64,000 bases of DNA from Cyclobacteriaceae bacterium (GCA_025808415.1 CP075525.1:1411501-1475500), one strand, 5' to 3'. Numbered from the stretch's first letter, positions 33,732-43,178 are shown. Numbers and translations: made by a program. Notes: a model not told the origin generated them from the letters alone.

Positions 33732-34304
33732 ATGGATTATCTCATTATCATCATATCAGCCATATTCATTAATAATATAGTGTTGGCTAAATTTTTGGGC
33801 ATCTGTCCATTTTTAGGTGTTTCAAAAAATACATCTATTGCTGTGGGCATGGGCGCAGCGGTAATTTTTGTCATGACCATCGCCACCATTATTACCTACC
33901 TGGTGCAGCATTATTTGTTGATGCCTTTCAACATCGGCTACATGCAAACCGTAACCTATATTTTAGTAATCGCTTTTCTGGTGCAGGTAGTGGAGATCAT
34001 CATGAAAAAAGTGAGCCCGGAGTTATACCAGGCTTTGGGTGTTTACCTTCCCTTGATTACTACCAACTGTGCGATACTGGGTGTTGCCATTCTGGTGATC
34101 CAACAGGATTTCAACCTGATTAAAAGTGTGGTGTTTGCGGTGGCGAACGGATTAGGTTTTATGTTGGCGATCATCATTTTTTCAAGCTTACGCGAGCAGT
34201 TGGATACAGCCGACTTACCGGAGTACATGCAAGGTGTGCCGGCAGCGTTGATCACCGCCAGTATTCTTTCCATGGCGTTTATGGGATTTGCCGGCTTGGT
34301 TTAA
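33732..34304 (+). CDS. rnfA: Rnf electron transport complex subunit A
   Basis: A 190-residue six-helix membrane protein beginning IIISAIFINNIVLAKFLGICPFLGVS, with TTNCAILGVA holding the second membrane Cys. It completes an rnfBCDGEA set. The stop is only five bases from the stop of the convergent ribonucleotide reductase gene, leaving no room for a terminator between them. Confidence 0.95.
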   Translation: MDYLIIIISAIFINNIVLAKFLGICPFLGVSKNTSIAVGMGAAVIFVMTIATIITYLVQHYLLMPFNIGYMQTVTYILVIAFLVQVVEIIMKKVSPELYQALGVYLPLITTNCAILGVAILVIQQDFNLIKSVVFAVANGLGFMLAIIIFSSLREQLDTADLPEYMQGVPAALITASILSMAFMGFAGLV

Positions 34305-34309
34305 TCTTT

Positions 34310-36160
34310 CTAAACCACCTGGCAAGCGCCACCGGCACATGCAGCCTCTGCTTTGTGATCGGTTTCGTCATCCGTTTCATAAACATGGGTTAGGTCGATG
34401 GCTTTGAGGCTTTTTTCCAATTCAATAAATTTCTCCCGGGTAATATCTTCAAAGGGTGCTTGTTTGTAGTTGCCGGTATCAAAAGGCAAAACACTTAAGC
34501 CGTTATAGGATGCTTTGTTCGCCCACATCCATTCGCCCACCTTTTGCCAATCTCCATCTTCAATGGAAACTGTGGCCGAAACATTGTTGGCGTTACTTCC
34601 TCTTCTGAATCCTTTACGCACCCAGTCTTCATTGAATTTTCTAATCCGTTCCAGCAGTTGCATCACATCCTCTGTTCGAAGGATACTTCCTTCTGGTGCT
34701 TTTTGCGGAATGCAGATAATGGCCTGTTTGCTGTTTAGCTGATCGTCTTCCAGCAATTCGGGATGGGCGCTGCGCAGGTATTCGTATAAGGCTTCATTTT
34801 TTCCGATGCGTATGCGCCTGATGTAGTAATCGTTATGCCAGGCATGGATACCGGAGGAAGTTCCCAGCACCAATGATGATGTGCCTGAAGGTTTAATGGT
34901 AGTGGTACGTGCGGCAAATTGTATCCCGATTTTTGCGGAAACTTCAAGGTTTACTTTTTTAACTTCCTGTGCGGCTTCATTTAAGTCGAGTTTTTGAACC
35001 GTACCACTGGCAATGCCGGTCATGCCCACGCCAATAAGTGCATCTTGTTCGGTGGTGGTTTTCCACACTTCACGCAGGTAGTGAAAATTGGTAAACCCGG
35101 CCTGTAGTGTACCAAGGTAGGAGGCTGCACGGGCACGTGCATTGAGTTCATCTTGTGTATATACATCCGATACATTTACCTCGCACAGGTTACAAAATTG
35201 AAACGGCCGAAGGGCAATTTCACAACAGGGGTTTGTACCCCAGTCGGTATCGTTGGTGAAATAAAATCCCGGTTCACCAGAGCCGGAGAGTTCAATTTTT
35301 TTCCATAGATCAAGAAATTCTCCTTGTGTGATGGTGTCACGTTTCAACACTACCGAGTTATTGGCACGCCCGCGTTGTTCATTCAACTCCCACCAGTTGC
35401 CGTATTTGCAGGTGAGCATTTCTTCATCACCATGAGAAAAAAGTGAAATCATAGCTGACCTTCGTATACCACCGGCTAATACGGCATTGGCCAGGTGACA
35501 CATCAGGTCGTGACATTCAAGGGGAGTGAGTTTTTCACCGTTCTCTTTTCGATCGAGCAACGCCTGAACGTGCGCGATACAAATTTTAAGCGGCTCAGGT
35601 CCGGGTGCTTTACCACCGGCTGTTACCAGGCGCGCGCCTTTCGGACGGATGTCGGAATAATCAAACTCCGGAATGTATTCACTGATACCGAAATATCCCT
35701 TTAATAAAACCTTCACAGCATCCGCCCAGCCTTCCAGGCTATCGCCCACTAAAAATCTTCTGTATTTCTCTGCTTTTTGAACAGGCGGTAATTTTTCCAC
35801 ATGATGGTATTGAACAGAATACCCAACACCTGTGCCGCCCAACAATAAAAACATGGTTTCCGAGAATGCACGGATGTCATCAACAGGAAGATAGGCGCAA
35901 TTGTAAATGCGTGAGTTGTTTCGTGCGATAGCGGTGCCGGCAAACTGCATGGCGCGCATGGAAGGCAATACCTTTTTCTGCCGCACCCATTTCATCACGC
36001 CAATAATTTCATGGTATTGAAAAGGATATTTTTCGACCATCATATGCTGGTAGCGGTCACAAATTTCATCCCATGTTTCCCTGCGCTTAAGTTCGGGCAG
36101 GTAACGTACATATTTCATATAAATAATTAAATCGCTGAGTATTTGTTGATTGAGTTCCAT
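34310..36160 (-). CDS. nrdJ: Adenosylcobalamin-dependent (class II) ribonucleotide reductase
   Basis: A 616-residue reductase that makes deoxyribonucleotides without oxygen. Visible parts are PSMRAMQFAG near the N-terminus, GGTGVGYSVQYHHV, the active-site motif NPCCEIALRPFQFCNLCEVN (Cys and Glu of the radical mechanism), TTIKPSGTSSLVLGTSSGIH, and the C-terminal redox pair CAGGACQ used for re-reduction by thioredoxin. The length and motifs fit the monomeric RTPR-like class II enzymes, though it is somewhat shorter than the Lactobacillus enzyme. An FNR-like box lies 59-70 bases upstream of the ATG. Confidence 0.92.
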   Translation of the reverse strand: MELNQQILSDLIIYMKYVRYLPELKRRETWDEICDRYQHMMVEKYPFQYHEIIGVMKWVRQKKVLPSMRAMQFAGTAIARNNSRIYNCAYLPVDDIRAFSETMFLLLGGTGVGYSVQYHHVEKLPPVQKAEKYRRFLVGDSLEGWADAVKVLLKGYFGISEYIPEFDYSDIRPKGARLVTAGGKAPGPEPLKICIAHVQALLDRKENGEKLTPLECHDLMCHLANAVLAGGIRRSAMISLFSHGDEEMLTCKYGNWWELNEQRGRANNSVVLKRDTITQGEFLDLWKKIELSGSGEPGFYFTNDTDWGTNPCCEIALRPFQFCNLCEVNVSDVYTQDELNARARAASYLGTLQAGFTNFHYLREVWKTTTEQDALIGVGMTGIASGTVQKLDLNEAAQEVKKVNLEVSAKIGIQFAARTTTIKPSGTSSLVLGTSSGIHAWHNDYYIRRIRIGKNEALYEYLRSAHPELLEDDQLNSKQAIICIPQKAPEGSILRTEDVMQLLERIRKFNEDWVRKGFRRGSNANNVSATVSIEDGDWQKVGEWMWANKASYNGLSVLPFDTGNYKQAPFEDITREKFIELEKSLKAIDLTHVYETDDETDHKAEAACAGGACQVV

Positions 36161-36218
36161 AATGTAGAGCGGTTAAAAAATGATTATGAAATGTAGTTGG
36201 CTTGGTACGTGAATGCTA

Positions 36219-36230
36219 TGACTTAAATCA
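36219..36230. promoter_or_regulatory. FNR-like box between nrdJ and the DUF456-like gene (TGAC-TTAA-ATCA)
   Basis: Centre 64 bases before the nrdJ ATG (minus strand) and 42 bases before the plus-strand ATG at 36267. It would link the oxygen-independent reductase to the other boxed operons. Confidence 0.6.
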
Positions 36231-36266
36231 TAATCCAGAAAAATTTTCCGTATTTTCAATGCTGCT

Positions 36267-36737
36267 ATGGATTTACTCTGGACGGTTGTTGCCTGTGGAT
36301 TTATGATTGCCGGAATAGTGGGCAGTGTGGTTCCGTTGTTGCCTGGCCCGCCACTTAGTTTTGTAGGATTACTTATTCTTCAATTGCGGGAACAATCGGC
36401 TTTTACACTTAAGTTTTTACTGATCTGGTTAGTGATCGTGATTATCATCGCCATACTCGATTATGTTGTTCCGATTTATGGAACAAAAAAATTTGGTGGT
36501 AGTAAATATGGTATGTGGGGTTGTGCGATTGGCCTGATTGCCGGTTTATGGTTTGGACCATTAGGTATTATTACGGGGCCATTCATAGGCGCATTTGTGG
36601 GTGAGATGATTGCTACCGAGCAATCAGACAAAGCATTGAAAGCAGCCATTGGTTCGTTTATTGGTTTTGTTTTCAGTACCTTGATTAAGCTGATCGCATG
36701 TTTTGTGATGGGCTGGTATTTTATTAAGGCATTGTAG
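36267..36737 (+). CDS. DUF456-like small membrane protein
   Basis: A 156-residue protein with about four hydrophobic helices and a Gly/Pro-rich pattern: AGIVGSVVPLLPGPPLSFVGLLIL, DYVVPIYGTKKFGGSKYGMWG and GPLGIITGPFIGAFVGE. This matches the DUF456 family, whose function is unknown. It is divergent from nrdJ with one FNR-like box in the 106-base gap. Confidence 0.8.
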   Translation: MDLLWTVVACGFMIAGIVGSVVPLLPGPPLSFVGLLILQLREQSAFTLKFLLIWLVIVIIIAILDYVVPIYGTKKFGGSKYGMWGCAIGLIAGLWFGPLGIITGPFIGAFVGEMIATEQSDKALKAAIGSFIGFVFSTLIKLIACFVMGWYFIKAL

Positions 36738-36794
36738 GTGAGTCCAAAGGTCTGTGGTGATACAGATCCTCTTTTGGTTGTTATGCTGATCCTG

Positions 36795-36886
36795 CCTGTC
36801 GGCAGACAGGCCTGTCGAAGCATGGTATGATATTTTGTTGTCAGCCTTCGACAGGCTTCTTAGTGGTCTGTGTCGACACAGACCAC
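36795..36886. repeat. Dispersed palindromic repeats, copy 2, with a 24-base perfect palindrome
   Basis: CCTGTC-GGCA-GACAGG (36795-36810) is identical to the hairpin at 27153-27168 and is followed by CCTGTCGAAG and a reverse-oriented CTTCGACAGG. At 36863-36886 a perfect 24-base palindrome is centred on GTCGAC with arms GTGGTCTGTG/CACAGACCAC. A near copy of that element lies at 43737-43758, and a decayed one near 36751 (GGTCTGTGGTGATACAGATCC region). Confidence 0.7.
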
Positions 36887-36975
36887 GAGATTATTGACTG
36901 ATATTTTATCAAAACATTGTAATTTCTGGTTGATTTGTGTTAACACTGACCTGTAATAATCAATAATTTTACTGT

Positions 36976-37458
36976 ATGCATAGAAACGAAGAACTGATCC
37001 GGAAATTCTACACCAGTTTCCAACAGCTTGATGCGGAGGGCATGAAAGCCTGCTATCATCCGGAAGTAAAATTTTCCGATCCTGCTTTTCCTGATCTGAA
37101 AAGAAAAGAAGTGGGCGCTATGTGGAAGATGTTAATTGATACACTGAAAAAAAATCCGGGCGAATGGAAGTTGGAGTTCAGTAACATTCAGGCTGATGAT
37201 AAAACAGGCTCTGGCCGATGGGAGGCACATTATACATTTTCGCTTACAGGAAGAAAAGTGTACAACATTATTGATGCAAAATTTGATTTTAAGGATGGGA
37301 AGATCATAGCACATAAAGATTCATTTGATTTTTACCGCTGGGCACGAATGGCGTTTGGCCTTACTGGTGTTTTATTGGGCTGGACTCCCTTCTTCAGGAA
37401 GAAAGTGCAGGCTACTACAAAAAAACGATTAGATGGTTTTCTGAAACGAACAGAATAA
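36976..37458 (+). CDS. NTF2-fold/SnoaL-like protein
   Basis: A 160-residue protein with the SnoaL-like pattern: RNEELIRKFYTSFQQLDAEGMKACYHPEVKFSDPAF at the start, and VYNIIDAKFDFKDGKIIAHKDSFDFYRWARM. No signal peptide is seen. Small-molecule binding or isomerase-like activity is possible but cannot be assigned. The following gene begins 11 bases later. Confidence 0.8.
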   Translation: MHRNEELIRKFYTSFQQLDAEGMKACYHPEVKFSDPAFPDLKRKEVGAMWKMLIDTLKKNPGEWKLEFSNIQADDKTGSGRWEAHYTFSLTGRKVYNIIDAKFDFKDGKIIAHKDSFDFYRWARMAFGLTGVLLGWTPFFRKKVQATTKKRLDGFLKRTE

Positions 37459-37469
37459 AAACTATTCCA

Positions 37470-38570
37470 ATGAAAAATATATCATTAGGAAAATCAAAAA
37501 ATCATAACCACATCATTGCGAGCGGAAGCGTAGTAGGCGTGATGGGGAGAAGCAATCCCAAAGTTATACAATTAGCCCTTACCGCATCTTGTGGGATTGC
37601 TTCGTCATTCCCAGCGCATTCCATCCCTTCATTCCTCGCAATGACGGTAAGCTTATTATGTTTACCGTTAGTCGTTTTTTGCACTTTGTTAACTACAGCG
37701 CTATCCGCGCAATCGCGTATCGATATACTCACTATAAGTGGAGCGGTTGGTATGCCATCTGCTTATCAGCAACCACTTGACGGAAAAGCAACCGAGAGTA
37801 ACTTGTTGATCAACCTGAAGCTCCCCATAAAATTCAATGAGAACACAATTTGGTACCATGATTTCACCTACTCCGGGTTTAATGTTGCAAATGATCTGGA
37901 AGTCAGGCCAACAGAATATCTTACTGCCATGCGTATGCACGGTATTATTTTACAAACGGGTATTGTGCAAAAAATAAATGATCGCAATGGCTTTCAATTG
38001 TTGGCTGTGCCCCGGTACATGTCTGATTTTAAAGGCAGTGACAGCAAGAGCTGGCAGTTGGGAGGTATCGGTTTGTATGAACATCGTTATCACGATCGTT
38101 TACTGATGCGGTATGGTGCTTTATACAACCAGGAGTTATTTGGTCCTTTGCTTGTGCCCTTGGTTTATTTGGATTGGCAGATCAATGATAAATGGAGCAT
38201 GGTGGGCTTAATGCCAATTAATCTGAGAATTAGTTATAAAGTAAATGAGAAACTAACAACCGGACTTAATCATTTCGGATTTATCACCACCTACCGATTA
38301 GGACAGGAAGAATTCAAAGGCGACTATATCGAACGCAACAGCATTGATGAAACGTTATTCGCACGATGGAATACCACGGGTAACTTTTTTATTGAGGTTA
38401 GAGTTGGTTATTCGCTTAGTCGTGTTTATGAACAATACGATGAGAGCGAGAAAATGGATTTTCGCTTAAGCATTGTTCGCTTTGGTGATGACCGCACACC
38501 GAAAAATGTAAACTTTGATAATGGGTTCATTACTTCGTTACGATTGGTGTACAGTCTCCCTATAAACTAA
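37470..38570 (+). CDS. DUF6268-like outer-membrane beta-barrel protein with a repeat-disturbed N-terminus
   Basis: A 366-residue protein whose C-terminal 280 residues alternate as beta strands and end VYSLPIN, typical of an outer-membrane barrel; it resembles DUF6268 proteins. The N-terminus is odd. The first ten codons (MKNISLGKSK) are followed by about 43 codons that coincide with a 130-base inverted repeat (37514-37643), and only then by a hydrophobic signal core (LLCLPLVVFCTLLTTALSAQ). An ATG created by the repeat end (37641, Met58) gives a shorter 309-residue product with a usable signal peptide. I list the longer frame because its start probably predates the insertion. Confidence 0.65.
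   Translation: MKNISLGKSKNHNHIIASGSVVGVMGRSNPKVIQLALTASCGIASSFPAHSIPSFLAMTVSLLCLPLVVFCTLLTTALSAQSRIDILTISGAVGMPSAYQQPLDGKATESNLLINLKLPIKFNENTIWYHDFTYSGFNVANDLEVRPTEYLTAMRMHGIILQTGIVQKINDRNGFQLLAVPRYMSDFKGSDSKSWQLGGIGLYEHRYHDRLLMRYGALYNQELFGPLLVPLVYLDWQINDKWSMVGLMPINLRISYKVNEKLTTGLNHFGFITTYRLGQEEFKGDYIERNSIDETLFARWNTTGNFFIEVRVGYSLSRVYEQYDESEKMDFRLSIVRFGDDRTPKNVNFDNGFITSLRLVYSLPIN
37514..37643. repeat. 130-base inverted repeat inside a signal-peptide region
   Basis: Outer arms CATTGCGAG (37514-37522) and CTCGCAATG (37635-37643), inner arms AAGCAATCCC (37550-37559) and GGGATTGCTT (37593-37602). This looks like a REP/MITE-type intergenic element that has landed in frame within a coding region. 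Confidence 0.75.
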
Positions 38571-38603
38571 AAGAGGCAAGCGTTTCCGCCTACCTCTTTT
38601 AGT
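38566..38603. terminator. Bidirectional intrinsic terminator between convergent genes
   Basis: ACTAAAAGAGG (38566-38576) pairs with CCTCTTTTAGT (38593-38603); the left arm includes the stop codon of the barrel gene. A and T runs on both sides let it act for both strands. Confidence 0.75.
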
Positions 38604-38618
38604 ATCTACTATTTGAAT

Positions 38619-41567
38619 CTAATCCTGTCCCTGAAATACGCGTTCCGTCAAATGATCATTTAGTTTTAAATGATCAACACCATCCTTCAACCAATCGGGA
38701 ATGGTGGCACCTTTCAGGTGATAATCAAAAAACTCCATCATCCGTGCGGAATAATCCTTTCGGTTTTCAAGTTTAGCCAAGCCATGATTTTCGCCTTTGT
38801 ATTGCATCATCACCACTGGTTTTTTTAATCTGCGCAAAGCATTGTAGTACTCAATACCTTGTGTGAAATCAACTGCACCATCTTTATCGTTGTGCAGCAT
38901 AAGCAGGGGGGTGCTAACATTTTTCACATGATAAACAGGTGAATTGCGAAGGTAGGCCTCCCAGTTGTCCCATGGAGCCCCCTTAAACCGTCCTTGTGAG
39001 GCTTCAAAGATCGACATATTTCCGCCACCGGTATTCCAGTAAATCAAATCATACATCGACACCATGTTGGTTAATGGTGCTCCCGCGGCAGCGGCTTTAA
39101 ACATATTGGTTTGAGTGATCAGAAAACAGGTTTGGTAACCACCCCACGAATGTCCGTGAATTCCAATTTTAGTTTCATCAATCACACCGGTTTTCAAAGC
39201 AGCCTTAACTCCCGGTATCACACACCATACGGCCGACATACCCGGGTCATCCATTTTATATACAATGTCTGGAATAAACACCGCGTACCCGTTGCTGGTG
39301 TAAACGCTGGGATTCCAGCCTGTGCCGGAGAAGCCAGGACTGCTATAGCTATGCAGTGTCTGAGAAAGTTTCTCATAGTAATACACTACGGTTGGATATT
39401 TTTTACCCTTTTCATATCCGGCAGGCAAGAACAATGCACCTTGCAGCGTGTCGCCTTTGTCGGAAACATAATCAACCAATTGAACGCCCGGTGACCATGC
39501 ATATTTAGCTGCATCGGGAGCATTTTTTGAAACCTGATTTTCATTTTTTAATTGAGCATCGGCAGCAAAAAATTCTGTTGGCTGGTTGAATTTCTCCCGA
39601 CTGAAAACATATACCTCTGCCTTCTTTGCTTTCAACAGGCGGGTGATGTTTGCATCTTCCCATAACAATGATTTTGTGCCTGGTGTAAGTCCGGTTTTGC
39701 CGGGTTCAAGTCGGGCAATACCGCTTTTCTTGTTCCATTCACCATAGGTACGCACATACTGAGGCTTTTTAAGATCAATTCCTTTTTCATCCGGATCAAG
39801 CTGAAAACGGTTTTGGTAACGGATTTTTTCTTTGCGTCCGTTCACGGTAAGATTTGTTGCTGCATCTTTTCCGTTCACCGGAACTTGCCAGATATTCCAC
39901 AAATCGCGAAGCAGAACAATTTTGCTGTCGCTGCTCCAGCCTATAACTGGTGTAAGTGGTTTTATAACATTGTGATCATCTTCTGTATTGATAAAAGAGG
40001 TTTTTACTTTTTCGGTAATGTTTACATGACTTTTGGTTGGAATGTCATACACATAATAATGACCGTCTTTTCCGTACAGAAATTTTGTTCCATCCGGTGA
40101 TGGTCTGGGGCTCGACCAAAACGAAGGCAGGTAGTGCTTCTCAAATACTTTTGTTTTCGTTCCGGTTTTTAAATCGATTACATATACATCGGTGTAGGAT
40201 TGTCCATCCAGGGCATTGTCTAATTCATACGCGCTGTTATCCTGACCAATCGCATACCGATGCTTCGGCATTATGTTCAGGTCTTTCAACGTTCCATCGC
40301 TCAGGCGGATGAAGGATGAGGCACTAATATCATACATGCCCCAATAACTGAAATTTTTATCCTGTGTTTCTTGCCGTTGCTGGCGTGATTGTAAACGCGT
40401 ATCCTGCCAATGCCAGATGGTCATATCAGGTTTTAGTGTATCACCTTTTGTTTCAGGTTTTTTGCTATCTAGTTTGGCGATGGCTTTTTGTAAATCGGCA
40501 ATTGACTTAATGGTAGTGTCTGTTTTTATTTTAGCCAGCTTATCGGCATCCGATTCTTTTGGTGCTACTTTATCAGCGGCCTTGTCTTCTTTCTTTGCTA
40601 ACTCTAAATCATGGATACCAAACAATAGGCGGGTCAGGTCTTCCGTCCACATGGGTTTACGGTTCGGGCTGATGGTCATTCCTTTCGGGAATCGTACAGA
40701 ATCTTTTGCGGGTTCGTAGGTTACAACTAGAGGTGTAGGTGTTGAAAAGTTTTTTACACCTAAAACACTTCCTTTATCCTGTTTGAATTTTTTGTCCTTC
40801 ACCAGCTTCAATGCTGCTAGTCCATCGCCTTCCTCGGTCCAGTTAATGGATTGATACCTTGCTTTATCACTGTCGAGCACACGGGTTTGTTTTGCTGCAA
40901 CGGTGTACAGATGCAAACCATTGCCGCTTTGGTTGGCGGCATCAATCGCATAAACTAAGTGCGTTCCTTTTTTATTGAAAGCATATTCCGAAACATTACC
41001 GATGTTTTGACTTTTTCCAGTGGAAAGTTCAATAAGTAATAAGTCTGAACCTTTCGGATCATCGGGTTTGCTTCCCGGGCTGCGTTCTTTGGCAATATGA
41101 ATAGCGAGGTGATTGCCCAGTTCTCCGTTGAAGGCAAATGAATTTACTTTTTCGTATTCTGTTTTCTTATCGGTTGCCAACTCCACCACATGAAGCTTGT
41201 CGAAGAGTTGTTTGCTGGGCGTTTTAACATTAGCTTTCCTCTCCGAATTTTTGGGAAATTCCTTGAAGGCAACCCATCGGCCATCTTCCGAGAAGGCAAC
41301 CGATGGAAAGGTTGCGCTTCCTATAGCATACGTTTTTTTATCCGTTCCTCTTACTTTCTGAACAATGAGTTCCCCATCACCATCTACGGGAAGCAGCGCA
41401 TAAGCAACCCACTGTCCATCGGGTGAAACGGTTACACTAAAGGGTGAAATAGATTTCCATGCCGGAACATCTTTCCAGGTGATGGGCTTTGCTTCCTGTG
41501 CTATGCTATTAGTACAGATTAAAAAAAGCAGTATTAAATAAAGGACTCTTGACGAAGATAGTTTCAT
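38619..41567 (-). CDS. S9-family prolyl oligopeptidase-like peptidase, exported
   Basis: About 982 residues from the ATG at 41567 (signal peptide KLSSSRVLYLILLFLICTNSIAQ); a frame extension to 41642 adds residues of no clear value. The N-terminal two thirds form a beta-propeller of WD/TolB-like strands (VTVSPDGQWVAYALL, SPRPSPDGTKFLYG). The C-terminal alpha/beta-hydrolase domain has the nucleophile motif GIHGHSWGGYQ, the Asp in MLHNDKDGAVDF, and the His in GENHGLA. It is likely a periplasmic or surface dipeptidyl/oligopeptidase. A long low-complexity stretch rich in Lys, Asp and Ala interrupts the propeller near residues 330-380. Confidence 0.9.
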   Translation of the reverse strand: MKLSSSRVLYLILLFLICTNSIAQEAKPITWKDVPAWKSISPFSVTVSPDGQWVAYALLPVDGDGELIVQKVRGTDKKTYAIGSATFPSVAFSEDGRWVAFKEFPKNSERKANVKTPSKQLFDKLHVVELATDKKTEYEKVNSFAFNGELGNHLAIHIAKERSPGSKPDDPKGSDLLLIELSTGKSQNIGNVSEYAFNKKGTHLVYAIDAANQSGNGLHLYTVAAKQTRVLDSDKARYQSINWTEEGDGLAALKLVKDKKFKQDKGSVLGVKNFSTPTPLVVTYEPAKDSVRFPKGMTISPNRKPMWTEDLTRLLFGIHDLELAKKEDKAADKVAPKESDADKLAKIKTDTTIKSIADLQKAIAKLDSKKPETKGDTLKPDMTIWHWQDTRLQSRQQRQETQDKNFSYWGMYDISASSFIRLSDGTLKDLNIMPKHRYAIGQDNSAYELDNALDGQSYTDVYVIDLKTGTKTKVFEKHYLPSFWSSPRPSPDGTKFLYGKDGHYYVYDIPTKSHVNITEKVKTSFINTEDDHNVIKPLTPVIGWSSDSKIVLLRDLWNIWQVPVNGKDAATNLTVNGRKEKIRYQNRFQLDPDEKGIDLKKPQYVRTYGEWNKKSGIARLEPGKTGLTPGTKSLLWEDANITRLLKAKKAEVYVFSREKFNQPTEFFAADAQLKNENQVSKNAPDAAKYAWSPGVQLVDYVSDKGDTLQGALFLPAGYEKGKKYPTVVYYYEKLSQTLHSYSSPGFSGTGWNPSVYTSNGYAVFIPDIVYKMDDPGMSAVWCVIPGVKAALKTGVIDETKIGIHGHSWGGYQTCFLITQTNMFKAAAAGAPLTNMVSMYDLIYWNTGGGNMSIFEASQGRFKGAPWDNWEAYLRNSPVYHVKNVSTPLLMLHNDKDGAVDFTQGIEYYNALRRLKKPVVMMQYKGENHGLAKLENRKDYSARMMEFFDYHLKGATIPDWLKDGVDHLKLNDHLTERVFQGQD

Positions 41568-42092
41568 GTGATGAATAGGTTTTAATAAATTTCGGTTTGT
41601 AATATTATTTATAATCGTGACCGAAAAAAGCATTTCATACATGAATGGTTGCTGAGTAGGTATTTATGGCCTTTAATGAAAGGCCTGACTACCGTACTCA
41701 TCATGGAAGGCCTTGGAAAAGGTGAAGGTCTTAAACGCGTTAATGGTATTTGGTTGTTGGAAAATAAATGCCGTTAGCCTTCCCGTAGGGCGGACATATT
41801 TGCCTTGCCTGTAGCAGGAGATTGTTTTTGGTGCATTCAATTTCTGCAAAATCAATCGGATTTTATTCACCCTATCGGGAGCTTTCAGGATAGCTCACCG
41901 GTTTATTCCACAGGATTATTATAGCTGTTTTAAAACTTTGATGAAAAAAATAGTTAAGTCAATTTCAGCTATTGTTCGATTGGGTTTCAGATTCCACCAC
42001 TAACAACTGTTTGTTCTTTGGTTTTATTGCATTGTTGATTGACTTCATTAGTAATCGAAGCCATTTACGCTACCTTTGCCCGACTTAAACCT
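41568..42092. other. Gene-poor region between the S9 peptidase and KAS III genes
   Basis: About 525 bases with no credible gene; the only sizeable frame (41673-41870, minus) has no family features. It holds a small hairpin GGCCTTT-AATG-AAAGGCC (41668-41685) and a TACCTTTG element at 42071-42078, which matches the Bacteroidota -7 consensus TAnnTTTG and sits 15 bases before the chosen KAS III start. I see nothing else to name. Confidence 0.5.
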
Positions 42093-43178
42093 ATGCAAGA
42101 AAAGATTTATTCGATCATCACCGGATCCGGGCGGTACATTCCTACACAACGCATTACCAACAACGATTTTCTAACCAACACATTTTATGAAGCCGATGGT
42201 AACCCCATCAAGCGACCCATTGAAGAGGTGATCCGTAAGTTCAGCGACATTACCGGAATACTGGAACGCAGGTATGTTACAGATGATTTGGTTGCTTCCG
42301 ATATCGGGTACCTGTCAGCTCAAGATGCACTTGCATCTTCCGGTATAGATGGTGAAACACTCGACTATATTATTGTAGCACATAATTTTGGAGATGTTGC
42401 CTACGATAACCGCAGGAGTGACCTGGTGCCTGCGTTAGCCTCGCGTGTAAAGGCGAAGCTTGGAATAAAAAATCCGGATACGGTTTGTTATGATTTGCCT
42501 TTTGGATGTGCCGGTTGGTTACAGGGAGTTATCCAGGCAGATTTTTATATCAAGGCTGGTATGGCCAAACGTGTAATGGTTATTGGTACGGAAACCTTGT
42601 CGCGTATTTGCGATCCGCATGATCGTGACAGCATGATTTATGCCGATGGGGCTGGAGCAACAATTCTGGAAGCGCGACTGAGTGACAAACCTGTAGGCAT
42701 ATTGGCACATCAATCACAAACCAATGCCGGTGATTATACCTATGTGCTTAAAATGCAGCCTTCGTATAATCCGGATTATCCGGGTGATGATTTGTTTTTA
42801 AAAATGCGTGGCCGTGTGTTGTATGAACACGCCCTGAAAGCCGTGCCCGCAGTGGTTAAAGCAAGTTTGGTGAAGGCGGATATTCCCCTTACGGAAGTAA
42901 CCAAGGTTTTTATCCATCAGGCCAATAATAAAATGGACGAGGCCATCCTGAAAAGACTTTTTGAAGAATACGGTATTACCAACATTCCCGAAGGCATTAT
43001 GCCCATGAGCATTTCCTGGTTGGGCAATAGTTCAGTGGCTACAGTGCCCACGTTATATGATTTGGTAAGCAAAGGTGATATGCCCGAACATCGGTTAATC
43101 AAAGGGAGTATTATTGTTTTTGCTGCTGTTGGTGCCGGTGTTAACATCAACGCTGCTGTGTACCGCATTCCTGATTAA
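42093..43178 (+). CDS. 3-oxoacyl-ACP synthase III family (KAS III) protein
   Basis: About 361 residues from the ATG at 42093, chosen because a TAnnTTTG promoter element lies just upstream; a longer frame from 42039 would run through it. The KAS III triad is present: Cys in DLPFGCAGWLQGV, His in KVFIHQANNKMDE, Asn in WLGNSSVATVPT. FabH-type enzymes start fatty acid synthesis by condensing acetyl-CoA with malonyl-ACP. This one is longer than E. coli FabH (317), with an insertion in the N-terminal half (ADGNPIKRPIEEVIRKFSD), and may serve a special lipid or secondary pathway. Confidence 0.85.
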   Translation: MQEKIYSIITGSGRYIPTQRITNNDFLTNTFYEADGNPIKRPIEEVIRKFSDITGILERRYVTDDLVASDIGYLSAQDALASSGIDGETLDYIIVAHNFGDVAYDNRRSDLVPALASRVKAKLGIKNPDTVCYDLPFGCAGWLQGVIQADFYIKAGMAKRVMVIGTETLSRICDPHDRDSMIYADGAGATILEARLSDKPVGILAHQSQTNAGDYTYVLKMQPSYNPDYPGDDLFLKMRGRVLYEHALKAVPAVVKASLVKADIPLTEVTKVFIHQANNKMDEAILKRLFEEYGITNIPEGIMPMSISWLGNSSVATVPTLYDLVSKGDMPEHRLIKGSIIVFAAVGAGVNINAAVYRIPD

